The position numbers were made by a program, and so were the translations under genes. Positions 7,701-14,527 of a stretch of 18,687 nucleotides of DNA are shown in pieces. Source of the stretch: VMCP01 sp965659745 (GTDB lineage Bacteria; Bacteroidota; Bacteroidia; NS11-12g; UBA955); the NCBI GenBank assembly GCA_965659745.1, contig CBFHXF010000039.1, positions 1 through 18,687 of the forward strand, written 5' to 3'. The first letter of the stretch is position 1. Each line of letters begins with the position of its first letter. Under the pieces are notes generated by a model. It was not told the origin of the DNA, did not search any database, and saw only the letters and a program-made list of their open reading frames with translations.

Positions 7701-8960
7701 AAAGGCAAATCCTTAAGTCGTTTCGATATTACACGTTCGGTAGTATGTTTTGGTCCTGAAAGTCGTGCGTATTTGAAAGGTCGTGCTTCGGTTACTGATT
7801 CTAGGATGGAACCTGTTGAATGGACAGATTCGTATTGCGGCGGGTTTCATTTTACGGGAGCGCAGGGCACTTTTGAAAATTTGGATTTTTACCGACAGGA
7901 TACGGGTATTTATTACGATCAGAACGGGGTTGTGGGCACGCAATCTTATTCGGGAAATGTATTTGCTCGTTGCAAGGTGGGTATGCATGTGGAGACCAGT
8001 TATGTTCATGTGTTGAAGTCTTCCTTTGAATTGAACGAAGTGGGTCTTTCCATGAATAATATTTGGAATGAGAGTGTGATTGAGAAGTCCAAATTTTACC
8101 ACAATCAGGTGGCGGTGAATGTGAAGAATTCTACAGAGGCGTATGGCCAATTGCTCACATTGAATAATGAGTTTTATGAAAACGACAAGGGTTATGAGTT
8201 AGAAAAAGTGGGTATTTTCATTAATTGCCATCGTTTTGGAGGAAATAAAAAGGGGGTTGTAGCTAAGGAATCGTCTTTACGTATGGATGGATCGGTGATT
8301 TTGGAAAGTACCTTATTAGATCGCAAGTTTGCGGCGGGAGTGAATGTATTTACCAATCAATCGGAAGCGGCAATCGAATTAGATAATAGTGAAATGTGGG
8401 CTAGTGGATATAATTACTTCCATCACAATAAATCTACGTATAAGGGTCAACCTTTCATAACGGGAAATTATAGATTGGTAAAATCTGCAAGTTATTACGA
8501 TTGGGGAACGGGCCGTGTTAGTTTGGGAAGCAATCGCTTTTTTCCTAGTCACAGCAAGTTTACGTCAGATTCGTTAAATGCAAAATATGTGACGCTCAAG
8601 AATGGTGGATTCCCGATGGCAGTACAGGCGAATTTGATGTCGACCTACGAAGGGGCTACCTGTAGTATTGATAGAGATCCTAGTGATATGTTGAGTCAAA
8701 AATACATCATCAACGAGAAAGAGAGCAGTTTAGATTTAGAAGACTTAGAGGCTGTGAATGTGGTGATTGGAGGAAACGGAAAAATCAAAGTAAATATAGA
8801 AGCAGGTAAGGTTTGGATTTACGCTACTAATGGTGCGTTGGTAAGAATGTCGGGTATTTCAGAAGGAAATCGCGAAATCGCGGTGGCGTCTGGAATTTAC
8901 TTCGTGCGGGTAGAAAGTGAAGGTATAAATCATACGGAAAAGGTGTTTGTACAACCCTAA
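4740..8960 (+). CDS. T9SS-exported lipase-like alpha/beta hydrolase with beta-helix stalk
   Basis: This 1406-residue exported protein starts with an unusually long polar stretch (about 38 residues). A hydrophobic signal core follows (VVLFFLGGILFTPTLW), with a probable cut near WSQ-S (about residue 58). The next Met (residue 65) lies past the signal, so the ATG at 4740 stands. Residues ~340-735 are an alpha/beta hydrolase: KPIVIVEGVDYGYPG, the nucleophile elbow G-V-S-M-G-G with Ser452, then SFDSPHQGAN, FVPTVSSLD (about 675-683), and His729 in ENQSH as the probable catalytic His. The acid residue is not assigned. Residues ~840-1310 are rich in short strand repeats (ELWLSDDAVLRIEDGSSL, SGATLRIS), typical of a right-handed parallel beta-helix. 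The last ~78 residues, with VWIYATNGALVRM and SGIYFVRVE, then KVFVQP, match the type A T9SS sorting domain. It is predicted to be secreted or cell-surface anchored. The ester or lipid substrate is unknown. Confidence 0.88.
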   Translation: MNHIYTQKKLGKSQVSGSLYNKVSTKETGILNRQKSSLYKVVLFFLGGILFTPTLWSQSFLHDMKSRFRFVQPSQGTLISGFAPMIELEGVNGQADADTLGFDQTQEVFRLGLLNEYGLNNYDEKLLQYRERQQQFLAAGVLPIGLVDVQYQEANPALERQNRVSITDDSSFRFDLNRYDDVVYLSKYLFSAVLPLQQIRTDVDFAVLDSQLVISSFSNWRSLKWKWVGGGKTINVEWNVPFHLPKSGAGGPVLGSLQCEVAETDARVDLMESPWLLGSGKVGVGSFFKLFFNFPNGSAPDLLAQNDLSIHYYVDAVKPSMKAMYSVHLGYGEFGKVRRCMEKPIVIVEGVDYGYPGYPAGFRDQKYGENGYIDLLKGQNWDVPSQIWKNWESIKEAPATIEKLRKAGFDIVYVDFWDGAQDMNHNAEVLIEVIKKVQQQMCGREMHVLGVSMGGIVAKRALRQMENRGISHCVVSLTSFDSPHQGANLSLGLQNTIKYFKGTFGVCDDLFHRIVRRTATQQLLVNHENSNLREANARRLWLREDTLYGTYPSKPWLFAISNGSGEGKSANMNYSASEKLQPGMPLMRLQLKTMLLFGWVNNYLVDIYAENFYDRKRDEYYNGRVNFGKKFYSNKDNLLWDHVPGSTMKQFQIFEELGKTWLFKTGFLSEQSCFVPTVSSLDIASPGYNKENITEKGFKVNPGDMSHVLSNDMHTPFQRVYVPKENQSHIKLDTSKGGNVDWLIAQLLDVSGADDAHTVTGDYNLRSPHSRTLKGLTVYRKGMFELNGVGDYPAWSKSDSLLAQSAQARVFYAGDCAGANFDVRDSGLFIIGKHTQRTELILGGATQFGVRHNGELRIVKGGNRMVLKSGTELWLSDDAVLRIEDGSSLIVESGATLRISDRAKLYLQGANALFHVKGHLILDSGVRFQPIPGVDGTVGLVKFTNVGHGYGDAKITSNGARMNFEGNGKNGSRTLQIEGPVRFPESGKGKSLSRFDITRSVVCFGPESRAYLKGRASVTDSRMEPVEWTDSYCGGFHFTGAQGTFENLDFYRQDTGIYYDQNGVVGTQSYSGNVFARCKVGMHVETSYVHVLKSSFELNEVGLSMNNIWNESVIEKSKFYHNQVAVNVKNSTEAYGQLLTLNNEFYENDKGYELEKVGIFINCHRFGGNKKGVVAKESSLRMDGSVILESTLLDRKFAAGVNVFTNQSEAAIELDNSEMWASGYNYFHHNKSTYKGQPFITGNYRLVKSASYYDWGTGRVSLGSNRFFPSHSKFTSDSLNAKYVTLKNGGFPMAVQANLMSTYEGATCSIDRDPSDMLSQKYIINEKESSLDLEDLEAVNVVIGGNGKIKVNIEAGKVWIYATNGALVRMSGISEGNREIAVASGIYFVRVESEGINHTEKVFVQP

Positions 8961-8985
8961 GTGGGCAATTTTTCATACACTAAAG

Positions 8986-9024
8986 AATTTACGCACTGCG
9001 CGTTCGCGCGCAGTGTTGTAAATT
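8986..9024 (+). promoter_or_regulatory. Long hairpin directly before the beta-CASP ribonuclease-like gene
   Basis: A near-perfect stem reads AATTTAC, g, CACTGCGCG, loop TTCG, CGCGCAGTG, tt, GTAAATT. It has nine GC-rich pairs, a small asymmetric bulge, then seven AT-rich pairs. It ends six bases before the ATG at 9031 and 25 bases after the stop of the giant gene. No T-tract follows on either strand, so it is a poor intrinsic terminator. A TAAATTTG box overlaps its right arm. It may be a transcript-end hairpin for the upstream gene, a leader structure controlling the downstream nuclease, or a DNA operator. Confidence 0.7.
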
Positions 9025-9026
9025 TG
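9019..9026 (+). promoter_or_regulatory. -7 box (TAAATTTG) four bases before the beta-CASP gene
   Basis: TAAATTTG matches the Bacteroidota -7 consensus TAnnTTTG and ends exactly four bases before ATG 9031. It lies in the right arm of the hairpin at 8986-9024. No TTG was seen at the usual upstream distance. If it is functional, the mRNA would be leaderless and the hairpin would be upstream DNA rather than part of the transcript. Confidence 0.42.
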
Positions 9027-9030
9027 GAGA

Positions 9031-10449
9031 ATGAAAATTACCTTTTGGGGTGCTGCACAGCAAGTGACGGGAAGTATGCATCTGTTAGAGTTAGAAAGTG
9101 GCACCAATGTTTTGATTGATTGTGGGTTGGACTATGAGAATCGCAAAGAGTTTGAAACTCAGAATGCCACATTTCCATTCGCCGCTTCGGATATAGACAT
9201 TCTTATATTAACGCATGCACACATAGATCACTCGGGAAATGTACCGAATTTAATCAAACAAGGCTTTGCAGGACATATCATTTGTTCGGCTCCAACCTTG
9301 GAATTGAGCGAATATTTACTTCAGGATAGCTTGAATATTCAATTGCAGGATATCCGAAAACGACGCAAGCAGTTTTATCGCAATAAAAAGAAAAACAAAG
9401 TGAAAGGTCCAATACCTCAAGCCCTTTATACCAAACGACATATCGAGGATATGCTGGACATGGCGGTAGTGTTGAATCCCGGACAAACATGGAGTTTTGG
9501 CGATGATTTGAGCATTACCTTAAGTCCGGCTGGGCATATTTTAGGAGCGATGAGTGCGACGCTAAAAGTAACGGAAGACGGAGAGGTAAAAACTTTAGGC
9601 TTTACTGGAGATTTAGGAAATTACAATTCGAAATTGGTTCCAGATCCTTTACCGATGGAGGGCTTAGATTTTTTAGTTTCTGAAAGCACGTATGGAGGTC
9701 GCAAGCATTTCACGGATAGTCGAAAAGCAGAAGAGATATTGTTAGATCAAATCTTGGATACATGTGTAGACCGTAACGGCAAATTGGTTATTCCGGCTTT
9801 TAGTGTAGGAAGAACCCAGGCCATTTTATTTACGATTCATCAATTGTACAAGGATGGAAAAATGCCCAATATCAAAGTATTTACCGATAGTCCGTTGGCC
9901 ATTAAATCAACCCGAATTTATCAGTATAATATCAATTATTTGAACGATGAGGCGCAAGAGTTTCAACGCAAACACGGTTCATTATTCAATTTTCCGTTAT
10001 TGCATGTGGTGGAAGACGACAGGGAGAGCGAATATTTAAGCGTTTTACCGGAGCCTTGTATTATTGTTTCTGCGGCAGGAATGGTAGAAGGGGGTAGGAT
10101 ACAGATGCACGTTCGGAATAATATCGCGAGCGATCAGAATACGATTTTGATTGCGGGATTCTGTGCGGAAGGTACTCTGGGAGATCGTTTATTGAAAGGT
10201 CAGGGTTTTGTAGAAATCAATCGGAAAGAAAGACCGGTTCATGCCAAGATCGACCGTACGGATGTATTCAGTGCGCATCCCGACCATCCCCAGTTGTTGA
10301 GTTATTTCGAAGAAACGAGAAAGCGCGGACATTTGAAGAAGTTGTTCTTGGTTCATGGGGAAGAAACCCAAATGAAGTATTTAGCAGCCGATGTAAAAGG
10401 AGTTTCCGAGGTATACACCCCGCTTAAAGGACAGTCGTTTTATTTATAA
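9031..10449 (+). CDS. MBL-fold beta-CASP RNA-processing exo/endonuclease family protein
   Basis: This is a predicted cytoplasmic zinc-dependent ribonuclease of 472 residues, a full-length member of the metallo-beta-lactamase/beta-CASP family (like Thermus TTHA0252 and the CPSF73/Ysh1 group). The zinc-binding motifs appear in order: H62-A-H64-I-D66-H67, H169 in SPAGHILGA, and D194 in FTGDLGNYN. Then come SESTYGG (E218), the beta-CASP Asp (D286 in FTDSPLA), SAAGMVEGGR at ~347-356, H416 in FSAHPDH, and the C-terminal VHGEE (H442). A strongly basic segment at 107-125 (IRKRRKQFYRNKKKNK in part) could contact RNA. All catalytic positions look intact. The stop overlaps the lpxK start by one base (TAATG), so the two are translationally coupled. 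The long hairpin in front may be a regulatory target. The exact RNA substrate cannot be read from sequence. Confidence 0.92.
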   Translation: MKITFWGAAQQVTGSMHLLELESGTNVLIDCGLDYENRKEFETQNATFPFAASDIDILILTHAHIDHSGNVPNLIKQGFAGHIICSAPTLELSEYLLQDSLNIQLQDIRKRRKQFYRNKKKNKVKGPIPQALYTKRHIEDMLDMAVVLNPGQTWSFGDDLSITLSPAGHILGAMSATLKVTEDGEVKTLGFTGDLGNYNSKLVPDPLPMEGLDFLVSESTYGGRKHFTDSRKAEEILLDQILDTCVDRNGKLVIPAFSVGRTQAILFTIHQLYKDGKMPNIKVFTDSPLAIKSTRIYQYNINYLNDEAQEFQRKHGSLFNFPLLHVVEDDRESEYLSVLPEPCIIVSAAGMVEGGRIQMHVRNNIASDQNTILIAGFCAEGTLGDRLLKGQGFVEINRKERPVHAKIDRTDVFSAHPDHPQLLSYFEETRKRGHLKKLFLVHGEETQMKYLAADVKGVSEVYTPLKGQSFYL

Positions 10450-11468
10450 TGTCGGCCTGGTGGTACATACCTTTTGTATTAATCCCAATAATTCTATGGG
10501 GTTATGGTATGTTTACCGGAATTAAAAGGTGGATTTATACACGTTTGAATTTACGTAAAGTGGGGGCATTGCCAACGCTTTTGGTGGGTAATTTAAGTGT
10601 TGGAGGCAGTGGTAAAACACCCATGGTATTGTTTTTGTTAGAGGCGTTTAAGCAAGAGAAAATCGGAGTTTTATCACGAGGATACGGCCGTAAAACAAAG
10701 GGATTTTTAGCAGTGAACGGCGATTTAACATATTCAGAAGTGGGCGATGAGGCATTAGAAGTTTTTAATGCTCAAAAAGGAACTTCGGTTTATGTGTGTG
10801 AGGATCGTTTGGAGGGATTAGATCGCATTGCGAAAGAGGCATTGGTGGATTGGATGGTTTTAGACGACGGGTATCAACATGTGCGTTTGGCTGCGGGTAA
10901 ACAAGTGTTGTTAACGGATTATAAACGACCCTTTTGGAAAGAACGGTTCAGTTTGCCTGTTGGAAATTTGAGAGAATTTAAAGGGGCAGCTGCTGAAGCA
11001 GATGTATTGATGGTGACTAAATGTCCGGTGGATTTATCGCAAGAGCAGGCACAAACCTTTTTAGAGGGCCTAGACTTTGATAGAAAGCGTATTTTTTTCT
11101 CGCATTACCGTCAAACGGAGCCACAATCTATAGGCAAAGGTTCTGAAGAACGCCGGGCGTTATTGGTAACGGGTATTGTGCAAAAGGGGGGATTGGATAG
11201 GTCGATCAAAGGATGGGAGATTGTTGGATATTTACCGTACAAGGATCATTACGAGTTTCGAGATACAGATGTTCACTATTGGTTGAAAACCTGTAGAGAT
11301 AAGTCGGTAAATTCGCTTATTCTAACTCGGAAAGACTTACAACGCATACAGAACAATGGCTTAATAACCTTGTTATTAGAAGAACAAATAAGCATATATG
11401 AGATCCACACCAAAGTGGAAATATTATGGAATCAAAAGAGCGATTTTTTAGAGCAAGTTCATCCCTGA
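10449..11468 (+). CDS. lpxK: Tetraacyldisaccharide 4'-kinase LpxK
   Basis: LpxK phosphorylates the 4' position of the lipid A disaccharide precursor at the inner membrane, giving lipid IVA. The protein has 339 residues, normal for the family. A single N-terminal membrane helix lies at about residues 4-22 (WWYIPFVLIPIILWGYGMF). The family's Walker A is GNLSVGGSGKTP (47-58, K56), followed by LSRGYGRKTKGF at ~75-86 and the catalytic-region motif LDDGYQH (128-134). The start shares one base with the preceding stop (TAATG), and its own stop shares one base with gldH (TGATG), marking a tight operon. With lptC it shows an LPS-bearing outer membrane. Confidence 0.95.
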   Translation: MSAWWYIPFVLIPIILWGYGMFTGIKRWIYTRLNLRKVGALPTLLVGNLSVGGSGKTPMVLFLLEAFKQEKIGVLSRGYGRKTKGFLAVNGDLTYSEVGDEALEVFNAQKGTSVYVCEDRLEGLDRIAKEALVDWMVLDDGYQHVRLAAGKQVLLTDYKRPFWKERFSLPVGNLREFKGAAAEADVLMVTKCPVDLSQEQAQTFLEGLDFDRKRIFFSHYRQTEPQSIGKGSEERRALLVTGIVQKGGLDRSIKGWEIVGYLPYKDHYEFRDTDVHYWLKTCRDKSVNSLILTRKDLQRIQNNGLITLLLEEQISIYEIHTKVEILWNQKSDFLEQVHP

Positions 11469-11947
11469 TGACGCGCATTTTTACAGTATTGTTGATCATT
11501 TGGGTCATGGGAATTTCTGCATGCAGGCCTTCCGAGAATATCATGTACGAAGAATTTGTAGATGTAGATCCTAAGGGCTGGAATTGGGATGCGGGTAAGT
11601 CGTTTACATTTGAAATCACCGACGAAACCCATTATTACAATTTGTTATCGGGATTGCGAATTACTTCGGCATATGCGTATTCGAATATTTGGATGTTGTA
11701 TACGCTAAAGGGTCCAGATGGATTTTATCGCAAGGATCAGTTTCAGTTGGTTTTGTCTGATAATATAGGTCGCTGGAAGGGCAAAGGGGTTTCTAATTTG
11801 ATTTCGTATCAGGAGCCTTTTCTGATGCAGCTTCCTTTGAAAAAGGGTAAATATACACTTACGGTATTTCAGAATATGCGCGATGAAAACTTGGAATCGG
11901 TTAATAATTTGGGCCTACAAGTGGTTCGCGGACAATTAATATTATAA
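11468..11947 (+). CDS. gldH: Gliding motility lipoprotein GldH
   Basis: GldH is a Bacteroidota lipoprotein needed for gliding in Flavobacterium and found in many type IX secretion-bearing species. The ATG at 11468 gives MTRIFTVLLIIWVMGISAC, a standard lipoprotein signal with Cys19 as lipidation site, and overlaps the lpxK stop by one base. An in-frame ATG at 11426 would add 14 residues and weaken the signal. The mature part has the GldH pattern: aromatic/acidic start (YEEFVDVDPKGWNWDAG), TFEITDETHYYNLLSGLR, a YSNIWM segment, RWKGKGVSNL, and near the end GKYTLTVFQNMRDENL with LGLQVVRG. Length is 159 residues, typical. The T9SS substrate at 4740 supports a working export system elsewhere in the genome. 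Confidence 0.9.
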   Translation: MTRIFTVLLIIWVMGISACRPSENIMYEEFVDVDPKGWNWDAGKSFTFEITDETHYYNLLSGLRITSAYAYSNIWMLYTLKGPDGFYRKDQFQLVLSDNIGRWKGKGVSNLISYQEPFLMQLPLKKGKYTLTVFQNMRDENLESVNNLGLQVVRGQLIL

Positions 11948-11963
11948 AGTAACAATAATGAAA

Positions 11964-11970
11964 AGAGGAG
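11964..11970 (+). promoter_or_regulatory. Clear Shine-Dalgarno sequence of comM
   Basis: AGAGGAG ends six bases before ATG 11977. Such a strong ribosome binding site is unusual here, since most starts in the window lack one. It settles the comM start and argues against the out-of-frame ATG at 11958. It is consistent with comM being read from the polycistronic mRNA, 29 bases after gldH. Confidence 0.7.
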
Positions 11971-11976
11971 AAAGAT

Positions 11977-13518
11977 ATGGTTGTGAAGGGATATGCGTCG
12001 GCATTGCACGGAGTGAATGCCACGACGGTTACGGTAGAAGCAAATGCGACAACAACGCCTGAATTTGCTACGTTTATTATAGGATTGCCGGATATTTCGG
12101 TAAAAGAAAGTCTTTTTCGCTGTGATGCAGCGATTCGCAATAGCGGTTATGACGCCATCAGACAGAAAGTCGTCATAAATTTGGCTCCCGCTGATATTCG
12201 TAAAGAGGGAAGTGCTTATGACTTGCCAATTGCAATGGCTATGTTGGCGGCATCGTTTCAAATTTCGCAAGACCGCATGTCAGAATACATCGTTATGGGC
12301 GAATTGGGACTTGATGGTCGGCTGTTGCCTATAAAAGGGGCGTTGCCTATTGCCATTCAGGCGATGAAGGATGGTTTTAAGGGTTTTATTTTACCTCAGG
12401 AAAACGCGAAGGAAGCGGCTATTGTTAAGGATTTAGAGGTGTATGGAGTTCGCAATCTTAGGGAAGCGGCTGCGTTTTTACACGGGGGAATTTCTTTGGA
12501 GCGCACTGTGGTAGATCCCAGAGGCGACTTCGAGCAAGCCTTAAATGATTACGATGTCGATTTTGCTGATGTTCAGGGTCAGGAAAATATAAAAAGAGCG
12601 ATGGAAATTGCGGCTGCTGGCGGTCATAATATCCTGCTCTTTGGTCCACCGGGTGCCGGAAAAACCATGTTGGCTCGTCGATTGCCGACTATCATGCCAC
12701 CGCCTTCTTTACATGAGGCATTGGAAACCACCAAGATTCATTCTGTGGCGGGTAAGACGGGAATGAATTCGGGATTGATGGGGGTGCGTCCTTTTCGGGC
12801 GCCGCATCATACGATTTCAGATGTGGCATTGGTGGGAGGTGGCAATAATCCGCAGCCTGGGGAAATTTCCCTGGCGCATAATGGGGTACTATTTTTAGAT
12901 GAGATGCCGGAGTTCAAGCGTTCGGTATTGGAGGTGTTGCGGCAGCCTTTGGAGGAACGGAAGGTAACGATTTCGAGATCGAGGTGGTCGGTAGATTACC
13001 CTGCTTCGTTCATGTTGGTGGCGAGTATGAACCCATGTCCTTGTGGCTATTACAATCATCCCACCAAGGCATGTACGTGTGCACCTGGCAATATTACAAG
13101 GTATTTGAATAAAGTTTCAGGTCCTTTATTAGATCGCATCGACATCCACATGGAGGTGATGCCGGTAAGTCACGAGGAGTTGACGATAAGACAAAAAACG
13201 GGAGAGGGCAGTGCGGCGATTCGGGAACGCGTAATGAAGGCAAGGCAAATTCAAGCGGATCGATATCCTAAGGATAGTGGCATTTATCATAATGCGATGT
13301 TGCCGAGTAATAAGGTATCGGAGTATTGTGCGATTCCGGCGGCGGGTCAGATATTATTGAAGGCGGCAATGCAGAAGTTGAATTTGAGTGCCCGGGCTTA
13401 TGATAAGATATTGAAATTGAGTCGCACTATTGCCGATTTAGCGGGTTCGGAGGATATTGGGGTGGAGCATTTGGCGGAGGCGATACATTTTAGGAGTTTG
13501 GATAGAGAGGCGGGGTGA
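11977..13518 (+). CDS. comM: ComM/YifB-family AAA+ ATPase (Mg chelatase-like)
   Basis: ComM-type proteins are hexameric AAA+ helicases. In Vibrio and Acinetobacter they drive branch migration during integration of transforming DNA. The 513 residues cover the whole family length. Residues ~20-140 are the ChlI-like N-terminal domain, with VKESLFRCDAAIRNSGY and MGELGLDGRLLPIKGALP. The Walker A is G223-P-P-G-A-G-K-T230 and the Walker B is VLFLDEMPEF (D308-E309). A four-Cys element follows, C354-P-C356 with C366-T-C368, in MNPCPCGYYN and the following segment. A sensor/arginine region LLDRIDIHMEV and the Mg-chelatase C-terminal helical domain (SARAYDKILKLSRTIADL) complete it. It follows gldH by 29 bases with a strong ribosome binding site. 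The stop TGA shares bases with the first repeat of the array that follows. Confidence 0.94.
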   Translation: MVVKGYASALHGVNATTVTVEANATTTPEFATFIIGLPDISVKESLFRCDAAIRNSGYDAIRQKVVINLAPADIRKEGSAYDLPIAMAMLAASFQISQDRMSEYIVMGELGLDGRLLPIKGALPIAIQAMKDGFKGFILPQENAKEAAIVKDLEVYGVRNLREAAAFLHGGISLERTVVDPRGDFEQALNDYDVDFADVQGQENIKRAMEIAAAGGHNILLFGPPGAGKTMLARRLPTIMPPPSLHEALETTKIHSVAGKTGMNSGLMGVRPFRAPHHTISDVALVGGGNNPQPGEISLAHNGVLFLDEMPEFKRSVLEVLRQPLEERKVTISRSRWSVDYPASFMLVASMNPCPCGYYNHPTKACTCAPGNITRYLNKVSGPLLDRIDIHMEVMPVSHEELTIRQKTGEGSAAIRERVMKARQIQADRYPKDSGIYHNAMLPSNKVSEYCAIPAAGQILLKAAMQKLNLSARAYDKILKLSRTIADLAGSEDIGVEHLAEAIHFRSLDREAG

Positions 13519-13675
13519 TACTCCCTTCGGTCGCGGGATATACTCGCTGCGCTCGCGGGATACTCGGCTGTCGCCTCGTATGGGACTCCCTTCGGTCGTA
13601 TGGGTTTAGATTCGTGGTTTATTAAGGTCGTATGGGTTTGGATTGGCGGTTTGATACTCGCTGCGCTCGTATGGG
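13517..13675 (+). repeat. Array 1 of ~20-bp repeats with self-complementary variable core
   Basis: Five full units plus one half unit follow the comM stop. Each unit is CTC, a 7- or 10-base core, TCG, then a ~7-base linker ending GGGA or GGGATA. Cores (start of CTC): CC-TTC-GG (13521), GC-TGC-GC (13543), GGC-TGTC-GCC (13563), CC-TTC-GG (13586), GC-TGC-GC (13657). In each the outer core bases are complementary although the bases differ. A right-half remnant lies at 13626-13636. The first unit's leading G is the middle base of the comM stop (TGATACTC). No T-tract or coding potential is evident. The rest of the spacer up to 13741 is G/T-rich and holds a promoter box. Confidence 0.85.
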
Positions 13676-13729
13676 TTTGGATGGTGGGTAAATATTGGTG
13701 GGGGAGCGGGATTGTAGGGTGGGGTTATT

Positions 13730-13737
13730 TATATTTG
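13730..13737 (+). promoter_or_regulatory. -7 box (TATATTTG) four bases before the paaG-like gene
   Basis: TATATTTG matches the TAnnTTTG consensus and lies exactly four bases before ATG 13742, the same spacing as at 3538 and 9031. A TTG 15 bases upstream of the box is slightly closer than the usual -33 spacing. It suggests that the gene is transcribed on its own, possibly as a leaderless mRNA, and not only from the comM operon. Confidence 0.5.
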
Positions 13738-13741
13738 TGGA

Positions 13742-14527
13742 ATGGAAGGTTTGACCGCAGTACTTTATGAGAAAAAAGGCACAATTGCCTATATCACATT
13801 GAATCGCCCGGACGTGTTTAATGCGTTCGACGATCAACAGAGCTATGATTTGCAAGCGGCCTTGAAAGAGGTGAAGAAAGATGCGGAGGTGCGTGTGGTG
13901 GTATTAACAGGTGCGGGTAAGGCATTTTGCAGCGGACAAGATTTAAAGGCAATTGCAGGTTCTAAGAATCGCTCTTTATCTGATAGTCTATATAAACGTT
14001 ACAATCCTATTATTAAAGCGATGCGCGAGTTGCCTAAGCCTATCATTTGTAGACTTAATGGGGTGGCGGCAGGTGCGGGTGCTTCATTGGCCTTGGCTTG
14101 TGATTTTATCGTAGCGCATGAAAATGCCTCGTTGATTGAAGTTTTTGTGAATGTGGGCTTGGTACCTGATTCGGGAAGTTCCTATTTCTTGCCAAAGGCC
14201 ATAAGTCCGGCACGGGCTTTCGAAATGGCGACTATGGCACCTAAAATTAAGGCGGCACAAGCCTTGGAATGGGGATTAATAAATAGGGTTTGCAACGACG
14301 ATAACTTTGATGCTACCATAGAGCAAATAGCGTCGTATTACGCATCGGCGCCTACTAAGAGTATTGGTATGATTAAGCAGATGTTGAATAAAGCGGCACA
14401 CTCTGATTTGGATACGATGTTGCAATATGAGGCGTACTGCCAAGAGATTGCGGGTCGTAGTGAAGATTACAAAGAAGGGGTTGCGGCTTTTAACGAGAAG
14501 AGGAAAGCGGAGTTTAAAGGATTGTAG
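13742..14527 (+). CDS. paaG: PaaG-like enoyl-CoA isomerase/hydratase
   Basis: This is a crotonase-fold enzyme of 261 residues acting on acyl-CoA thioesters. The oxyanion-hole segments are FCSGQDL (residues 62-68) and GVAAGAGASLALACDF (107-122). D143 in GLVPDSGSSYFLP corresponds to the catalytic Asp of PaaG, the ring-epoxide/oxepin isomerase of phenylacetate degradation. The segments YNPIIKAMRELPKPII and AGRSEDYKEGVAAFNEKR also resemble PaaG more than ordinary enoyl-CoA hydratases, which carry a Glu at each of two catalytic positions. No other paa gene is present, so a role in phenylacetate breakdown is not proven and a fatty-acid isomerase role is possible. The gene stands alone between two arrays of the same repeat, and its TAG stop shares its G with the second array. 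A TAnnTTTG box precedes it. Confidence 0.87.
   Translation: MEGLTAVLYEKKGTIAYITLNRPDVFNAFDDQQSYDLQAALKEVKKDAEVRVVVLTGAGKAFCSGQDLKAIAGSKNRSLSDSLYKRYNPIIKAMRELPKPIICRLNGVAAGAGASLALACDFIVAHENASLIEVFVNVGLVPDSGSSYFLPKAISPARAFEMATMAPKIKAAQALEWGLINRVCNDDNFDATIEQIASYYASAPTKSIGMIKQMLNKAAHSDLDTMLQYEAYCQEIAGRSEDYKEGVAAFNEKRKAEFKGL

Noticed and set aside
8986..9024. Intrinsic terminator of the giant gene
   Set aside because: The stem is strong but is followed by TGGAGA, not a T-tract, on the plus strand, and by CTTTAG on the minus strand.
11958..11960. Alternative comM start at ATG 11958
   Set aside because: It is out of frame with comM and lies before the clear AGAGGAG ribosome binding site.
13622..13855. 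Minus-strand frame over array 1 and the start of the paaG-like gene
   Set aside because: It is antisense to a clear gene and to repeat DNA; its protein shows no domain.
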